Program-made: the position numbers and the translations under genes
Shown: positions 1-8,665 of the stretch, piece after piece
Position numbering within the stretch: position 1 is the first letter of the stretch
Layout of the letters: every line of letters begins with the position of its first letter
Assembly (NCBI GenBank): GCA_030837965.1
Contig: JAUTXP010000008.1
Coordinates: 1 to 34,609, forward strand
Direction: 5' to 3'
From: Acidimicrobiaceae bacterium
GTDB taxonomy: Bacteria > Actinomycetota > Acidimicrobiia > Acidimicrobiales > JAUTXP01
DNA length: 34,609 nt
The notes under the pieces: generated by a model
What the model was told of the DNA's origin: nothing
The model's input: the letters and a program-made list of their open reading frames with translations, nothing else
The model's database searches: none

Positions 1-1160
1 TCCAGGAACGGCATGACCCCCTCGAACGCGGCGTAGTAGCTGCGTTCGCGGCCGTAGCGGTTCTTGTAGCGCACGTGCACCTGGTCCGGCGAGCCGTGCA
101 GGATCGCCTTCTGCGCCTTCGCCGGGAGCCGCTCCCACGGGGTGTCCATCGAGAAGCCGAGCTGCTGACCGAGACCGGAGAGCAGTCGCAGGAAGTACTC
201 GTTGGTCATCGAGCTGGCCCACGGCGCGATCGCACCCTGCCCCAGGGTCTTCTCCGGGTCGGGGACGACGAGGTCCGGGTCGACCTCCTTGCGGGTGCCG
301 ATGCCCGTGCACTCGGGGCAGGCGCCGAACGGCGAGTTGAAGGAGAAGGAGCGGGGCTCCAGGGCCTCGAACGACAGCCCGTCGTCGACGCAGGCCAGGT
401 GCTCGGAGAAGGTGCGCTCGCGGTGCGGATCGTGCTCGTCGAGATCGACGAACTCGAGGACGACGAGGCCGCCGGCCAGCCCGAGCGCCGTCTCGACCGA
501 ATCGGTGAGGCGGCGCTTGGCGCTCTCCTTCACCGTCAGGCGGTCGACGATGACCTCGATGGTGTGCTTCTCCTGCTTCTTCAGCTTCGGCGCCTCGGTC
601 AGCGAGTGGACCGTGCCGTCGACCCGGACGCGCGAGAAGCCCTGGGTCTGCAGGGAGCTGAACAGGTCGACGTACTCGCCCTTGCGCTCCCGGATGACCG
701 GTGCCAGCACCTGGAAGCGGGTGCCTTCGGGCATGGCGAGCACCTGGTCGACGATCTGCTGCGGCGTCTGGCGCGAGATCGGCTTGCCGCAGTTCGGGCA
801 GTGCGGCTGACCGGCGCGGGCGTACAGCAGGCGGAGGTAGTCGTAGACCTCGGTGATGGTGCCGACGGTCGACCGGGGGTTGCGGTTGGTCGACTTCTGG
901 TCGATCGAGACCGCCGGCGACAGGCCCTCGATGAAGTCGACGTCCGGCTTGTCCATCTGCCCGAGGAACTGGCGGGCGTAGGCGCTGAGCGACTCGACGT
1001 ACCGGCGCTGTCCCTCGGCGTAGATGGTGTCGAAGGCGAGCGAGGACTTGCCGCTGCCGGACAGGCCGGTGAAGACGATCAGCCTGTCTCGCGGGAGCTC
1101 GAGCGAGACGTTCTTGAGGTTGTGCTCGCGCGCCCCGCGAATTACAAGCTTGTCGGACAT
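1..1160 (-). CDS. uvrA: UvrA, excinuclease ABC subunit A (N-terminal part, cut by window edge)
   Basis: UvrA is the damage-recognition ATPase of nucleotide excision repair; it loads UvrB on damaged DNA. About 386 codons of the N-terminal part are visible and the rest lies left of base 1. The protein opens [17 protein letters not shown]. Walker [10 protein letters not shown] is at about residues 32-40, followed by the UvrA signature [16 protein letters not shown], the Q-loop stretch [16 protein letters not shown] and a UvrB-binding/insertion region. The first zinc module looks degenerate: C257 is followed by VDDG rather than a second ligand, while CPEC (C281, C284) is intact. The ATG at 1160 is chosen because the family-typical N-terminus starts there. 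A LexA-like box lies 29-42 nt upstream, and a possible -10 (TATCTT) ends 8 nt before the ATG, so the message may be leaderless. The upstream gene on the same strand ends 43 nt away. Identity is certain. Confidence 0.97.
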   Translation of the reverse strand, partial: MSDKLVIRGAREHNLKNVSLELPRDRLIVFTGLSGSGKSSLAFDTIYAEGQRRYVESLSAYARQFLGQMDKPDVDFIEGLSPAVSIDQKSTNRNPRSTVGTITEVYDYLRLLYARAGQPHCPNCGKPISRQTPQQIVDQVLAMPEGTRFQVLAPVIRERKGEYVDLFSSLQTQGFSRVRVDGTVHSLTEAPKLKKQEKHTIEVIVDRLTVKESAKRRLTDSVETALGLAGGLVVLEFVDLDEHDPHRERTFSEHLACVDDGLSFEALEPRSFSFNSPFGACPECTGIGTRKEVDPDLVVPDPEKTLGQGAIAPWASSMTNEYFLRLLSGLGQQLGFSMDTPWERLPAKAQKAILHGSPDQVHVRYKNRYGRERSYYAAFEGVMPFL

Positions 1161-1188
1161 CGCCGACCAAGATATCGGTGATCGGGGC

Positions 1189-1202
1189 CGAACGTACGTT
1201 TG
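1189..1202 (-). promoter_or_regulatory. LexA-like SOS box upstream of uvrA
   Basis: The plus strand reads CGAACGTACGTTTG, which fits the actinobacterial/Gram-positive SOS box CGAAC-N4-GTTCG with one mismatch. It lies 29-42 nt before the uvrA ATG, overlapping the likely -35 region. uvrA is a classic LexA target. The sequence match is direct; binding by LexA is inferred. The box sits immediately after the stop codon of the membrane protein gene, giving uvrA its own regulated promoter. Confidence 0.6.
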
Positions 1203-1203
1203 G

Positions 1204-2058
1204 TCACCGAGGGGCGACGACGGCTGGCAGTTCGTGCGTCGTCGGCATGGCCCCGCCGTCGGGATCGGTGTGGAACATGCCCGCGAACCACAGGACGGCC
1301 AACGCGCACACGATGACGGCCAGGACGCCTCCCAACCCGAGCGGGCGGGTGCGGCGGGACAGGGCCAGGGCCACGGCGGGCACGGTGGCGATGAGGAAGG
1401 AGCCATAGAGCTGGATCCAGCCGCTGACGTCGGTCGCCACCAGGGTGCGGGCCGCGATGACCAGGATGACGGTCGTCAGCAGGAAGCCGGCCAGGAACAT
1501 GCCGACGGTGAGGAGCGCCCGTCCGACCCGGTCCACCGGAGGCGGGTGGGACGCCGGTTCGGAGGCCGCAGCCTTGGGCGCGCTCGCCGCGCCGGGCGCG
1601 GGCTCGGACCCGTGGGCCACCGGCTGGGGCGCGCTGGGTGGAGGATCGGGCGCGAGCGGAGGGCTGGGCGCCAGCGGCCACTCGGGCGCGCTGGGCCGAG
1701 GCGTGGCCGTGGTTGGTGCGGCAGGCGCCGCGGGCATGGCGGGCGTCGGCGGCGGGGTGGGCGAAGGCGCGTCCCATGCGCTGGGCCGGGACGTCATCTG
1801 CGGGCCACCCCAACCGGACCGGGCCGCGTTCACCTCGACCGCATCGGCATCGGCCGCGTCGGGCTCGGCGGCATCGGCGTCGGGCTGACCCGGATCGGCC
1901 TGACCCCTATCGGCCTCGGCCGCATCGGCATCGGCCTTACCCTCATCGGCCTTGCCCTCATCGGCCTGGCCCGCCTGGCCCAGGCCCGCGTCCGCCGCCG
2001 TCTCCTCCACTGCGGGTCCGGGCTCGTCCTCCTGCTCGTCGGGTGGGGTCTCGCTCAC
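1204..2058 (-). CDS. Membrane protein with long acidic, Pro/Ala-rich N-terminal region
   Basis: This 284-residue protein has a GTG start 7 nt after the uvrB stop, so it is probably co-transcribed with uvrB. Residues 1-80 are acidic and low in complexity (repeats of the kind [19 protein letters not shown]). Residues 80-180 are Pro/Ala/Ser-rich. The C-terminal third holds about three hydrophobic membrane spans ([53 protein letters not shown]). A disordered cytoplasmic tail followed by a small membrane domain is the likely layout. No catalytic motif is visible. Similar Pro-rich small membrane proteins are common in actinobacteria and have no assigned function. The reading frame is supported by its position between uvrB and uvrA and by the clear membrane segments. 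Confidence 0.75.
   Translation of the reverse strand: MSETPPDEQEDEPGPAVEETAADAGLGQAGQADEGKADEGKADADAAEADRGQADPGQPDADAAEPDAADADAVEVNAARSGWGGPQMTSRPSAWDAPSPTPPPTPAMPAAPAAPTTATPRPSAPEWPLAPSPPLAPDPPPSAPQPVAHGSEPAPGAASAPKAAASEPASHPPPVDRVGRALLTVGMFLAGFLLTTVILVIAARTLVATDVSGWIQLYGSFLIATVPAVALALSRRTRPLGLGGVLAVIVCALAVLWFAGMFHTDPDGGAMPTTHELPAVVAPR
1931..1975. repeat. 15-bp tandem repeat inside the membrane protein gene
   Basis: Three 15-bp units (TCGGCCTTACCCTCA, TCGGCCTTGCCCTCA, TCGGCCTGGCCCGCC) lie head to tail at 1931, 1946 and 1961. More degenerate GGCATCGGC-type units continue to about 1840. They encode the acidic ADEGK-type repeats and keep the frame because the unit is five codons long. Confidence 0.8.
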
Positions 2059-2065
2059 ACCGTCG

Positions 2066-4075
2066 TCACCCCACTTCGCGCAGCTCGCGCTTGAGGTCGT
2101 TGATCTCGTCCCTGAGCCGGGCCGCGTACTCGAAGCGCAGGTCGCCCGCGGCCTCGTGCATCTCTTCTTCCAGCGTGCGGATGAGCCGGGACAGCTCGTC
2201 CTTCGGGAGCTCGGCGAAGTCGCTCCGGTCGTGCTTGCGCGACCTTCTCCCCTGCCCCGGCATGGGCGCCCCCTCGGGCGGGCGCAGGTGGGCGAGGATG
2301 TCGGTCACCGCCTTGCGGATGGTCTCCGGGTTGATCCCGTGCTCGGCGTTGTACGCGGTCTGCACGGCTCGGCGCCTCTGGGTCTCGCCGATGGCCCGCT
2401 TCATGGAGTCGGTCACCTGGTCGGCGTACATGACCACTTGGCCGTCCACGTTGCGGGCCGCCCGCCCGATGGTCTGGACCAACGACGTCTCGCTGCGCAG
2501 GAAGCCCTCCTTGTCCGCGTCCAGGATGGCGACCAGCGAGACCTCGGGCAGGTCCAGCCCCTCTCGCAACAGGTTGATGCCAACCAGCACGTCGAACTCC
2601 CCGAGACGCAGGTCGCGCAGGATCTCGATGCGCTGGATGGTGTCGATGTTGGAGTGCAGATACCGCACCCGCACGCCCATCTCCAACAGATAGTCGGTGA
2701 GGTCCTCGGCCATCTTCTTGGTGAGGGTGGTGACCAGGACCCGGTCGCCCTTTTCGACCCGGAGGTTGATCTGCTCGATGAGGTCGTCGATCTGACCCTT
2801 CGTGGGCTTGACCACGATCTCGGGGTCGACCAGGCCGGTGGGCCGCACGATCTGCTCCACGACCTGGCTGGAGACCTTGATCTCGTAGGCCGACGGCGTG
2901 GCCGACAAGAACACCACCTGATTCAGCCGCTCCATGACCTCGTCGAAGCGCAGAGGCCGGTTGTCGGCCGCCGACGGCAGTCGGAAGCCGAAGTCGATCA
3001 GCGTCTCCTTGCGCGACCGGTCGCCTTGGTACTGGCCGTGGAGCTGGGGGACGGCCACGTGGGACTCGTCGATGATGAGCAGGTAGTCCTTGGGGAAGTA
3101 GTCGAGCAGCGTGTAGGGCGCCTCGCCCGGGGAGCGGCCGTCGATGTGGCGGCTGTAGTTCTCGATGCCGTTGCAGTAGCCGACCTCTTGCATCATCTCC
3201 AGGTCGTACTGCGTGCGCATGCGCAGGCGCTGGGCCTCGAGGTGCTTGGCCTCCTTCTCGAAGTAGGCCAGCCGCTCCTGCAGCTCGGCCTCGATGCCGA
3301 CGATGGCCCGCTTCATGCGGGCCTCGCCTGCCACGTAATGGGTGGCGGGGAAGATGGTGAGGTCGTCGATGTCGCCCAGGTGCTCGCCCGTGAGGGTGTC
3401 CGTCCGGCTGATGCGCTCGACGTCGTCGCCGAACAGCTCGATGCGCACCGCGTGCTCCTCGTATGCCGGATGGACCTCGATGGTGTCGCCCCGTACGCGG
3501 AACTTCCCCCGCACCAAGTTCATGTCGTTGCGCTCGTACTGCATGTCGACCAGTTGGCGCAGGATGTAGCGCTGGTCGTGGCGGGCGCCGACCTTCAGCC
3601 GGAGGATCTGGCGCTCGTACTCCTCGGGCGAGCCCAAGCCGTAGATGCACGACACCGACGCCACCACGATGACGTCCCTTCGACCGAGCAAGGCCGAGGT
3701 GGCCGAGTGGCGCAGCCGGTCGATCTCGTCGTTGACCGACGAGTCCTTCTCGATGTACGTGTCGCTCGAGGGCATATAGGCCTCGGGCTGGTAGTAGTCG
3801 TAATACGAGACGAAGTACTCGACTCGGTTCTCGGGGAAGAACTCGCGGAACTCGTTGGCCAACTGGGCGGCCAGCGACTTGTTGGGGGCGATGACCAGGG
3901 TGGGGCGTTGGACCTGCTCGATGGTCCACGCCATGGTGGCCGACTTGCCCGAGCCGGTGATGCCCAGCAGCGTCTGGAAGCGATCGCCGCGCTGGATGCC
4001 CTCGGCGAGCGCGGCGATGGCGCTGGGCTGGTCGCCTGCGGGGGCGAAGTCGCTGTGGACCTTGAACGGAGGCAC
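2066..4075 (-). CDS. uvrB: UvrB, excinuclease ABC subunit B
   Basis: UvrB is the helicase-like core of nucleotide excision repair. It receives damaged DNA from UvrA and recruits UvrC. The 669-residue product is close to the usual length. It shows Walker A GITGSGKS near residue 38, the beta-hairpin motif [10 protein letters not shown], the DEAD-like box IIDESH, helicase motif [11 protein letters not shown], and a C-terminal UVR motif ([20 protein letters not shown]) that contacts UvrC. The GTG at 4075 ([16 protein letters not shown]) is chosen because family homology starts there. An in-frame start at 4186 would add an Arg/Pro-rich stretch of 37 residues unlike UvrB. A weak TAGCCT hexamer ends 7 nt before the GTG, again suggesting leaderless transcription. 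I saw no SOS box here. Confidence in identity is very high; the start is likely. Confidence 0.97.
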   Translation of the reverse strand: MPPFKVHSDFAPAGDQPSAIAALAEGIQRGDRFQTLLGITGSGKSATMAWTIEQVQRPTLVIAPNKSLAAQLANEFREFFPENRVEYFVSYYDYYQPEAYMPSSDTYIEKDSSVNDEIDRLRHSATSALLGRRDVIVVASVSCIYGLGSPEEYERQILRLKVGARHDQRYILRQLVDMQYERNDMNLVRGKFRVRGDTIEVHPAYEEHAVRIELFGDDVERISRTDTLTGEHLGDIDDLTIFPATHYVAGEARMKRAIVGIEAELQERLAYFEKEAKHLEAQRLRMRTQYDLEMMQEVGYCNGIENYSRHIDGRSPGEAPYTLLDYFPKDYLLIIDESHVAVPQLHGQYQGDRSRKETLIDFGFRLPSAADNRPLRFDEVMERLNQVVFLSATPSAYEIKVSSQVVEQIVRPTGLVDPEIVVKPTKGQIDDLIEQINLRVEKGDRVLVTTLTKKMAEDLTDYLLEMGVRVRYLHSNIDTIQRIEILRDLRLGEFDVLVGINLLREGLDLPEVSLVAILDADKEGFLRSETSLVQTIGRAARNVDGQVVMYADQVTDSMKRAIGETQRRRAVQTAYNAEHGINPETIRKAVTDILAHLRPPEGAPMPGQGRRSRKHDRSDFAELPKDELSRLIRTLEEEMHEAAGDLRFEYAARLRDEINDLKRELREVG

Positions 4076-4218
4076 GGACGACAGGCTACGCCGGGGGTGT
4101 AACAACAACGCCCGGCCCGGCGCCGACCGTCCCCGCCCCCTTCTCGGCACCGGCACCCCGGTATGCCGAGGTCGAGGTGCCGACAATGAAAGGCGGATGG
4201 ACGAGGCGGGCTACTGCC

Positions 4219-4737
4219 TCATTCGGCCATCAGGGCGACCCCGCCGACGCCCACGGCCCCGACCGGCGGGGCGACACACGCCAGGCCCGCGGGGGCCGTC
4301 GTCCACGCCAGGTGGGCGGTGAACTCGTGCACCTCGGCGGGCGGGCCCGCGCTCGGAACGGTGCCCGCCAAGTCGATGGCGAACGGCCCGACATGGGTGT
4401 AGCTGACGCCCGGGCCCGCCACCGCGCCCTCAGGAAACGGCCCCGCGCTGGGGGCAATCCATACGGCCGACCCTGCCCCTGCCTCGCAACTGTCGAGCCC
4501 GCCCCCCGCGAACACGAGCGTCCAGACGCCGGCGTCGTCGCCCAGCACCGGGCACGTGAGGGTGAGGGTCCCGCCCACGGCCTGGGCGACGGGGACGACC
4601 CCGAGGCCGGGGGCGAAGGTCAGGGTGCCGACGACCGCGCACACCACAGGCTCGGGCTCGGCCTGCACAGCACCGGCTCCAACCGTCAGCATGCCGACCA
4701 CCGGCGCCAGCGACACGAGGAGGCGTCGCCGTCGCAT
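4219..4737 (-). CDS. Secreted protein of unknown function (tandem paralogue 2)
   Basis: This 172-residue protein has a Sec signal peptide: Arg-rich start MRRRRL, a hydrophobic core, and an AVQA cleavage site before EPEP. The mature part has four cysteines that line up with those of the neighbouring gene at 4737-5267. The two also share the block VLGDDAG(V/L)WTL and a Gly-rich SC.(A/S)G(A/S)G motif, so they are tandem duplicates. The four cysteines could form two disulphides in an extracellular beta-rich domain. The upstream gene's stop overlaps this start codon by one base (TGATG), which means translational coupling. I do not recognise a named family, and no enzyme motif is visible. Confidence 0.8.
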   Translation of the reverse strand: MRRRRLLVSLAPVVGMLTVGAGAVQAEPEPVVCAVVGTLTFAPGLGVVPVAQAVGGTLTLTCPVLGDDAGVWTLVFAGGGLDSCEAGAGSAVWIAPSAGPFPEGAVAGPGVSYTHVGPFAIDLAGTVPSAGPPAEVHEFTAHLAWTTAPAGLACVAPPVGAVGVGGVALMAE

Positions 4738-5267
4738 CAGTCGACGGGGATGTGGGTCAAGCCGGTGGCGGTGGCGCCCACGGTGGGCACGGTCGCACAG
4801 TTGGCAGGCAAGAGGTTGGGCAACCAGACCATGGAGGCGACGAACGTGTGCAGTTCTGGGCCGATTGGGATGAACCCGTTCATGGCCATCAGCCCGCCGA
4901 GGACGTGGTTGTAGCTGAAGCCCGGGCCAGGGATGACGGCCCCATCAGGGGCGAAGCCTCCTGCCAACCACACTCCCGTCCCACTCCCCGACAGGCAGCT
5001 TTCCAGCGTGGCCGTGGCCGTGAAGGGCAGCGTCCAAAGCCCCGCGTCATCGCCCAGGACCAGGCAGTTGAGGACCAGCGTGCCGCCGAAGGCGGCGATG
5101 GGCGCAGGCACGGCGGTGATGCCGGGCGCCGGAAAGGTGAACGACATGTTGGCCGTGCAGTGGGACGGCTCCGGGTCGGCGTACGCCGCGGGCGGCGCCA
5201 TCACCACCCCGCCCAGCATCACGACGGCAAGGACGACGACCCGCAGCACCCGCAGCTTTCCCCCCAT
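4737..5267 (-). CDS. Secreted protein of unknown function (tandem paralogue 1)
   Basis: This 176-residue protein is first in a two-gene secreted cassette. It has an N-terminal signal peptide (MGGKLRVLRVVVLAVVML, cleavage after AAYA before DPEP). The mature domain shares cysteine spacing with the downstream copy: HCTAN, NCLVLGDDAG, SCLSGSG and NCATV. A further shared segment is a GPGFSYNHV-like stretch. The domain is hydrophobic and Gly-rich, as expected for a small extracellular beta-sandwich. It follows lemA on the same strand with a 57-bp gap. Function is unknown; I infer export and a role at the cell surface or outside the cell. Confidence 0.8.
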   Translation of the reverse strand: MGGKLRVLRVVVLAVVMLGGVVMAPPAAYADPEPSHCTANMSFTFPAPGITAVPAPIAAFGGTLVLNCLVLGDDAGLWTLPFTATATLESCLSGSGTGVWLAGGFAPDGAVIPGPGFSYNHVLGGLMAMNGFIPIGPELHTFVASMVWLPNLLPANCATVPTVGATATGLTHIPVD

Positions 5268-5324
5268 ATGGGGACCTTACCGTGGGTCCAATTTCCTGAA
5301 TATCCCCCAAAAAGTGGGAGTGCT

Positions 5325-5891
5325 TCAGAACTCGACGTGCGGGGGCTGCTCCATCTGGGCCCGCATGGCGGGCTCCACCTCGAAGTACGGCTCCTCGGTG
5401 AACTTGAACATCCCCGCCACCACCGACGAGGGGAACGACTGCACCCGCCGGTTGAAGTCCTGCACGTTGGCGTTGTAGAAGCGGCGGGCCGCCTGCAAGC
5501 GGTCCTCGGTGTTCGTCAGCTCGCCCTGCAACTCCAAGAAGTTCTGGTTGGCCTTGAGGTCCGGATAGCGCTCGGAGACGGCGAAGAGTTGGCGCAAGGC
5601 ACCGACCAGCGGGCCCTCGGCCGCGGCCTGCGACGCCGGGGTGCCGGTGGCTGCGACTGCCGCGTTGCGGGCCGCCACCACGGCCTCGAGCGTCTCGCGC
5701 TCATGGGCGGCGTACCCCTTGACCGTCTCCACCAGGTTGGGGATGAGGTCGTACCGCCGCTTCAATTCGGTGTCGATGTTGGCCCACGAGTTGCGGATGA
5801 GGTTCCGCTGGGAGACGAACCGGTTGTAGGACAGCACACTCGCCAACAAGACGAGCACCACGATCCCGAGGACCACCCACACGACGATCAC
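5325..5891 (-). CDS. LemA family membrane protein
   Basis: This 188-residue protein has one N-terminal membrane span (VVWVVLGIVVLVLLASVL) followed by the long helical LemA domain. Family hallmarks are visible: SYNRFVSQRNLIRNSWANID, LKRRYDLIPNLVETVKGYA, the FAVSERYPDLKANQNF block, LQGELTNTEDRLQAARRFYN, and a C-terminal FPSSVVAGMFKF segment. The molecular role of LemA proteins is not settled. The GTG at 5891 is chosen because the membrane span begins right there and GGAAAGG lies just upstream as a ribosome site. It overlaps the stop of the 5888-6571 gene by 4 nt, so the two are translated together. Confidence 0.93.
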   Translation of the reverse strand: MIVVWVVLGIVVLVLLASVLSYNRFVSQRNLIRNSWANIDTELKRRYDLIPNLVETVKGYAAHERETLEAVVAARNAAVAATGTPASQAAAEGPLVGALRQLFAVSERYPDLKANQNFLELQGELTNTEDRLQAARRFYNANVQDFNRRVQSFPSSVVAGMFKFTEEPYFEVEPAMRAQMEQPPHVEF

Positions 5892-6571
5892 GAGGCCGCC
5901 TTTCCGTATTCGTTCCAGACCAGCTTGGGCACATGGTCGACGAAGCCCTTGGCCGAGTCGAGCAGCTCGGGCACCCGCTCGGCACCGATGCGATCGCAGT
6001 ACAGCACGCCATGGGCGCCGTTCACCTCGAAGCACAACGCGCCCGAGGGACCCAGCAGCCACTGCATCATGCGGGCGTCCAGCAGCTTGAAGGCGAACTC
6101 GCGGTCGGCGCACTTGACGTTGAAGCGCCGGTTGAACTCGTCCGACTCGAACTCGATGTCGCGCAGCCCCACGTGGTCGGCCAGTCGGGTGAACACGTTC
6201 TCGTGCTCGATGCGCAGATCGGGGACGAAGGCGTCGAGCTGGAAGATGGCAACCGACAGGCGCGTGTAGTCCCTGCTGCGTCGGCCCTCCGAGTCGGTCG
6301 ACGTGGTGTAGTACCAGTAGTCGGCCTCGATGACGGGCACGCCCTTCCACGCCCCTTGCAGGACGTTCTCGCATCCCCGACCGTCGCCCTTTCGGAACAG
6401 GCCGAAGTCATAGGACTGCGGCAGGCCGACGTTGTCGACTGCGGTGTACTCGAGCCCGTTCTTGAAGGCCCATTCGTGGATGGCCTCCCTGCGCTTGACC
6501 TTGGCCTGCCACTGCAGATAGGCGATCGCGCCCATGGCGGCGATGGCCAACACGAAGAGCAGGGCGAACAC
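5888..6571 (-). CDS. DUF3137-like membrane-anchored protein, partner of LemA
   Basis: This 227-residue protein has one N-terminal membrane span (FALLFVLAIAAMGAIAYL) and a soluble domain. The block ESDEFNRRFNVKCADREFAF followed by KLLDARMMQWLL resembles the DUF3137 pattern in which a folded domain follows an N-terminal anchor. Genes of this type are often found beside lemA, and here the two overlap by 4 nt (GTGA). A role in the same envelope complex is inferred. The GTG at 6571 puts the membrane span at the very N-terminus. The gap to coaE upstream is 52 nt. Family assignment is by pattern only and is moderately sure. Confidence 0.75.
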   Translation of the reverse strand: MFALLFVLAIAAMGAIAYLQWQAKVKRREAIHEWAFKNGLEYTAVDNVGLPQSYDFGLFRKGDGRGCENVLQGAWKGVPVIEADYWYYTTSTDSEGRRSRDYTRLSVAIFQLDAFVPDLRIEHENVFTRLADHVGLRDIEFESDEFNRRFNVKCADREFAFKLLDARMMQWLLGPSGALCFEVNGAHGVLYCDRIGAERVPELLDSAKGFVDHVPKLVWNEYGKAAS

Positions 6572-6623
6572 GGCTGACAGTGTGGCAGTTGGCGGCTGTC
6601 ATGGAGTGGCCGCTTGCGCGGTC

Positions 6624-7199
6624 CTACGCGGACAACGACTCGATCCACGTCCAGCAGCGGTCGACCTCGGCCGCCAACTGCTCCACCGAGCCCGAGTTGT
6701 CGATCACGAAGTCGGCCTGGGCCAGCCGGTCCTCGCGAGAGGCCTGGGCGGCCACGCGCGAACGGGCGTCCTCCAACGCCATCCCCCGCTGGTCGACCAG
6801 CCGTTGCAACGCGACCTCAGTCGGGGCGTCGACCACGATCACCCCCGCCAACGGATAGGCGCTTCGCGACTCGACCAGCAGCGGGATGTCGAGCACGACG
6901 ACGTGATCGGTCGCCGCCTCTTCGGCCAGTCGCTCGGCGATGACCGCCCCCACTGCGGGATGCGTGAGGGCATTGAGGTCGGCCAGCGCGTTGGCGTCGT
7001 TGAAGACGATGCCCGCCAGCGTGGGCCGGTCGACGGTGCCGAAGCGGGCCAGCACCACGTCGTGCACGCGTCCGCCGGGCGCCATGTTCTGGCGGTGGAT
7101 GACGTCGGCGTCGATGATCACCGCGCCCCGCTCGGCCAACGCGGCCGAGACGGTGGACTTGCCCGAGCCGATGCCGCCGGTCAGACCGACGACGAGCAA
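6624..7199 (-). CDS. coaE: Dephospho-CoA kinase
   Basis: CoaE performs the last step of coenzyme A synthesis, ATP-dependent phosphorylation of dephospho-CoA at the ribose 3'-OH. The protein has 191 residues, normal for a single-domain CoaE; the extra C-terminal UPF0157 domain of mycobacterial CoaE is absent. The P-loop GLTGGIGSGKS is at residues 5-15, followed by IIDADVIHR (substrate Asp) and the VLDIPLLVES block. The start is TTG at 7199, directly after the rpsA TAG stop with no gap, so translation is probably coupled. The rpsA-coaE order is conserved in actinobacteria. Confidence 0.95.
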   Translation of the reverse strand: MLVVGLTGGIGSGKSTVSAALAERGAVIIDADVIHRQNMAPGGRVHDVVLARFGTVDRPTLAGIVFNDANALADLNALTHPAVGAVIAERLAEEAATDHVVVLDIPLLVESRSAYPLAGVIVVDAPTEVALQRLVDQRGMALEDARSRVAAQASREDRLAQADFVIDNSGSVEQLAAEVDRCWTWIESLSA

Positions 7200-8651
7200 C
7201 TACTCGGCCGCGGGCTCGGCCTCGACCGCAGGCGCAGCGTCGGCCTCGGCCGTTGGCTCCGCCGTTGCCGCGGGCGCGGGCGCGGCGTCGGCCTCAGGTG
7301 CAGGTGCGGGTGCGGGTGCGGGCGAAGGCGCGGCCTCCGCCCCCGGCTCGACCGGCGCGTCCGGATGAGGCGTGCCGAACTCGGCGGCATAGTCGGCCCA
7401 CGCGGCCTGCGCCTCCGTCTCCGGCGTGAACTCGGTGGCACCGATGTAGTTGCCCTGGTCGTCGTAGGCGTGCTCGCCGAAGTGCTCGCGGTACTCGGCC
7501 GCCACCTCGCCGCCCTCGGCCGCCTGCTTGATGGACAGGCTGATGCGGCGGCGCTGGAGGTCGATGTCGATGATCTTGACCCACAACTCCTCGCCCGGCG
7601 TGACGACCTGCTCCGGGAGGTCGACGTGGTGCACGGCCATCTCGCTGATGTGCACCAGACCCTCGATGCCCTCGCCCACTTGGACGAAGGCGCCGAAGGG
7701 GACCAGCTTGGTGACCCGGCCGTAGACCAGCTCGCCGACGCGGTGAGCGTTGGCGAACTCCTGCCAGGGGTCCTGCTGCGTGGCCTTGAGCGAGAGGGAG
7801 ATGCGCTCCTTGTCGAGGTCGACGTCGAGCACCTGCACGTCGATCTCGTCGCCCACGTTGACGACGGACGACGGATGGTCGACGTGCTTCCACGAAAGCT
7901 CGGAGACGTGCACGAGACCGTCCATGCCGCCCAGGTCCACGAAGGCGCCGAAGTTCACCACACTGCTGACCACGCCTCGGCGCGTCTCGCCCGGCTTGAG
8001 GTTGGCGAGGAAGTCCTCGCGCTGTTCCTTCTGCGTCTCCTCCAGCCAGGCCCGGCGGGAGAGCACGACGTTGTTGCGGTTCTTGTCGAGCTCGATGATC
8101 TTCGCTTCGAGCGACTTGCCCACGTAGGGCTGGAGGTCGCGCACGCGGCGCAGCTCGACCAGCGACGCGGGGAGGAAGCCGCGCAGGCCGATGTCGAGGA
8201 TGAGGCCGCCCTTGACCACCTCGATGACCGGACCGGACACGACGCCGTCCTGCTCCTTGATGCGCTCGATGGTGCCCCACGCCCGTTCGTACTGGGCCCG
8301 CTTCTTGGACAGGACCAGGCGGCCTTCCTTGTCCTCCTTCTGGAGGACGAGCGCCTCGATCTCCTCACCCAGCGACACGATCTCGCTCGGGTCCACGTCG
8401 TGGCGGATCGACAGCTCCTTGCTGGGGATCACGCCTTCCGACTTGAAGCCGATGTCGAGGAGGACCTCGTCCTTGTCGACCTTGACGACCGTGCCCTTCA
8501 CGATGTCGCCGTCTTCGAACTCGACGATCGTGCCTGCGATGGCGTCCTCAAGGGACATCCCGCCGAGGTCGTTCTCCACGATCTGCCTCGGGGTGTACTC
8601 ACCCCCCTCGTCGGTCGAGAGAATCGTGGGGGACGCGGTCTGATCGGACAT
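7200..8651 (-). CDS. rpsA: 30S ribosomal protein S1
   Basis: S1 binds mRNA and helps the 30S subunit start translation. This 483-residue protein carries four S1 RNA-binding domains, at about residues 47-117, 134-201, 219-288 and 305-375. The latter two have the strong VVNFGAFVDLGG..GLVHVSE and LVPFGAFVQVGEGIEGLVHISE motifs. The C-terminal tail (about 420-483) is an Ala/Pro/Glu repeat with no fold, as in other actinobacterial S1 proteins. The ATG at 8651 gives the family-typical N-terminus; an in-frame extension upstream is Arg/Pro-rich and would run into the methyltransferase gene. It lies 14 nt after that gene's stop and directly before coaE. Confidence 0.97.
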   Translation of the reverse strand: MSDQTASPTILSTDEGGEYTPRQIVENDLGGMSLEDAIAGTIVEFEDGDIVKGTVVKVDKDEVLLDIGFKSEGVIPSKELSIRHDVDPSEIVSLGEEIEALVLQKEDKEGRLVLSKKRAQYERAWGTIERIKEQDGVVSGPVIEVVKGGLILDIGLRGFLPASLVELRRVRDLQPYVGKSLEAKIIELDKNRNNVVLSRRAWLEETQKEQREDFLANLKPGETRRGVVSSVVNFGAFVDLGGMDGLVHVSELSWKHVDHPSSVVNVGDEIDVQVLDVDLDKERISLSLKATQQDPWQEFANAHRVGELVYGRVTKLVPFGAFVQVGEGIEGLVHISEMAVHHVDLPEQVVTPGEELWVKIIDIDLQRRRISLSIKQAAEGGEVAAEYREHFGEHAYDDQGNYIGATEFTPETEAQAAWADYAAEFGTPHPDAPVEPGAEAAPSPAPAPAPAPEADAAPAPAATAEPTAEADAAPAVEAEPAAE

Positions 8652-8665
8652 TGGACGGGACGGCC

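Noticed and set aside
1952-4102. Long rightward open frame (716 codons) across uvrB
   Set aside because: Pure antisense of uvrB, with no recognisable domain.
4076-4186. N-terminal extension of uvrB to 4186
   Set aside because: Arg/Pro-rich residues unlike UvrB; homology starts at GTG 4075.
5290-5324. Terminator after lemA
   Set aside because: Only a weak C/G run pairing around an A/T stretch; stem too irregular to call.
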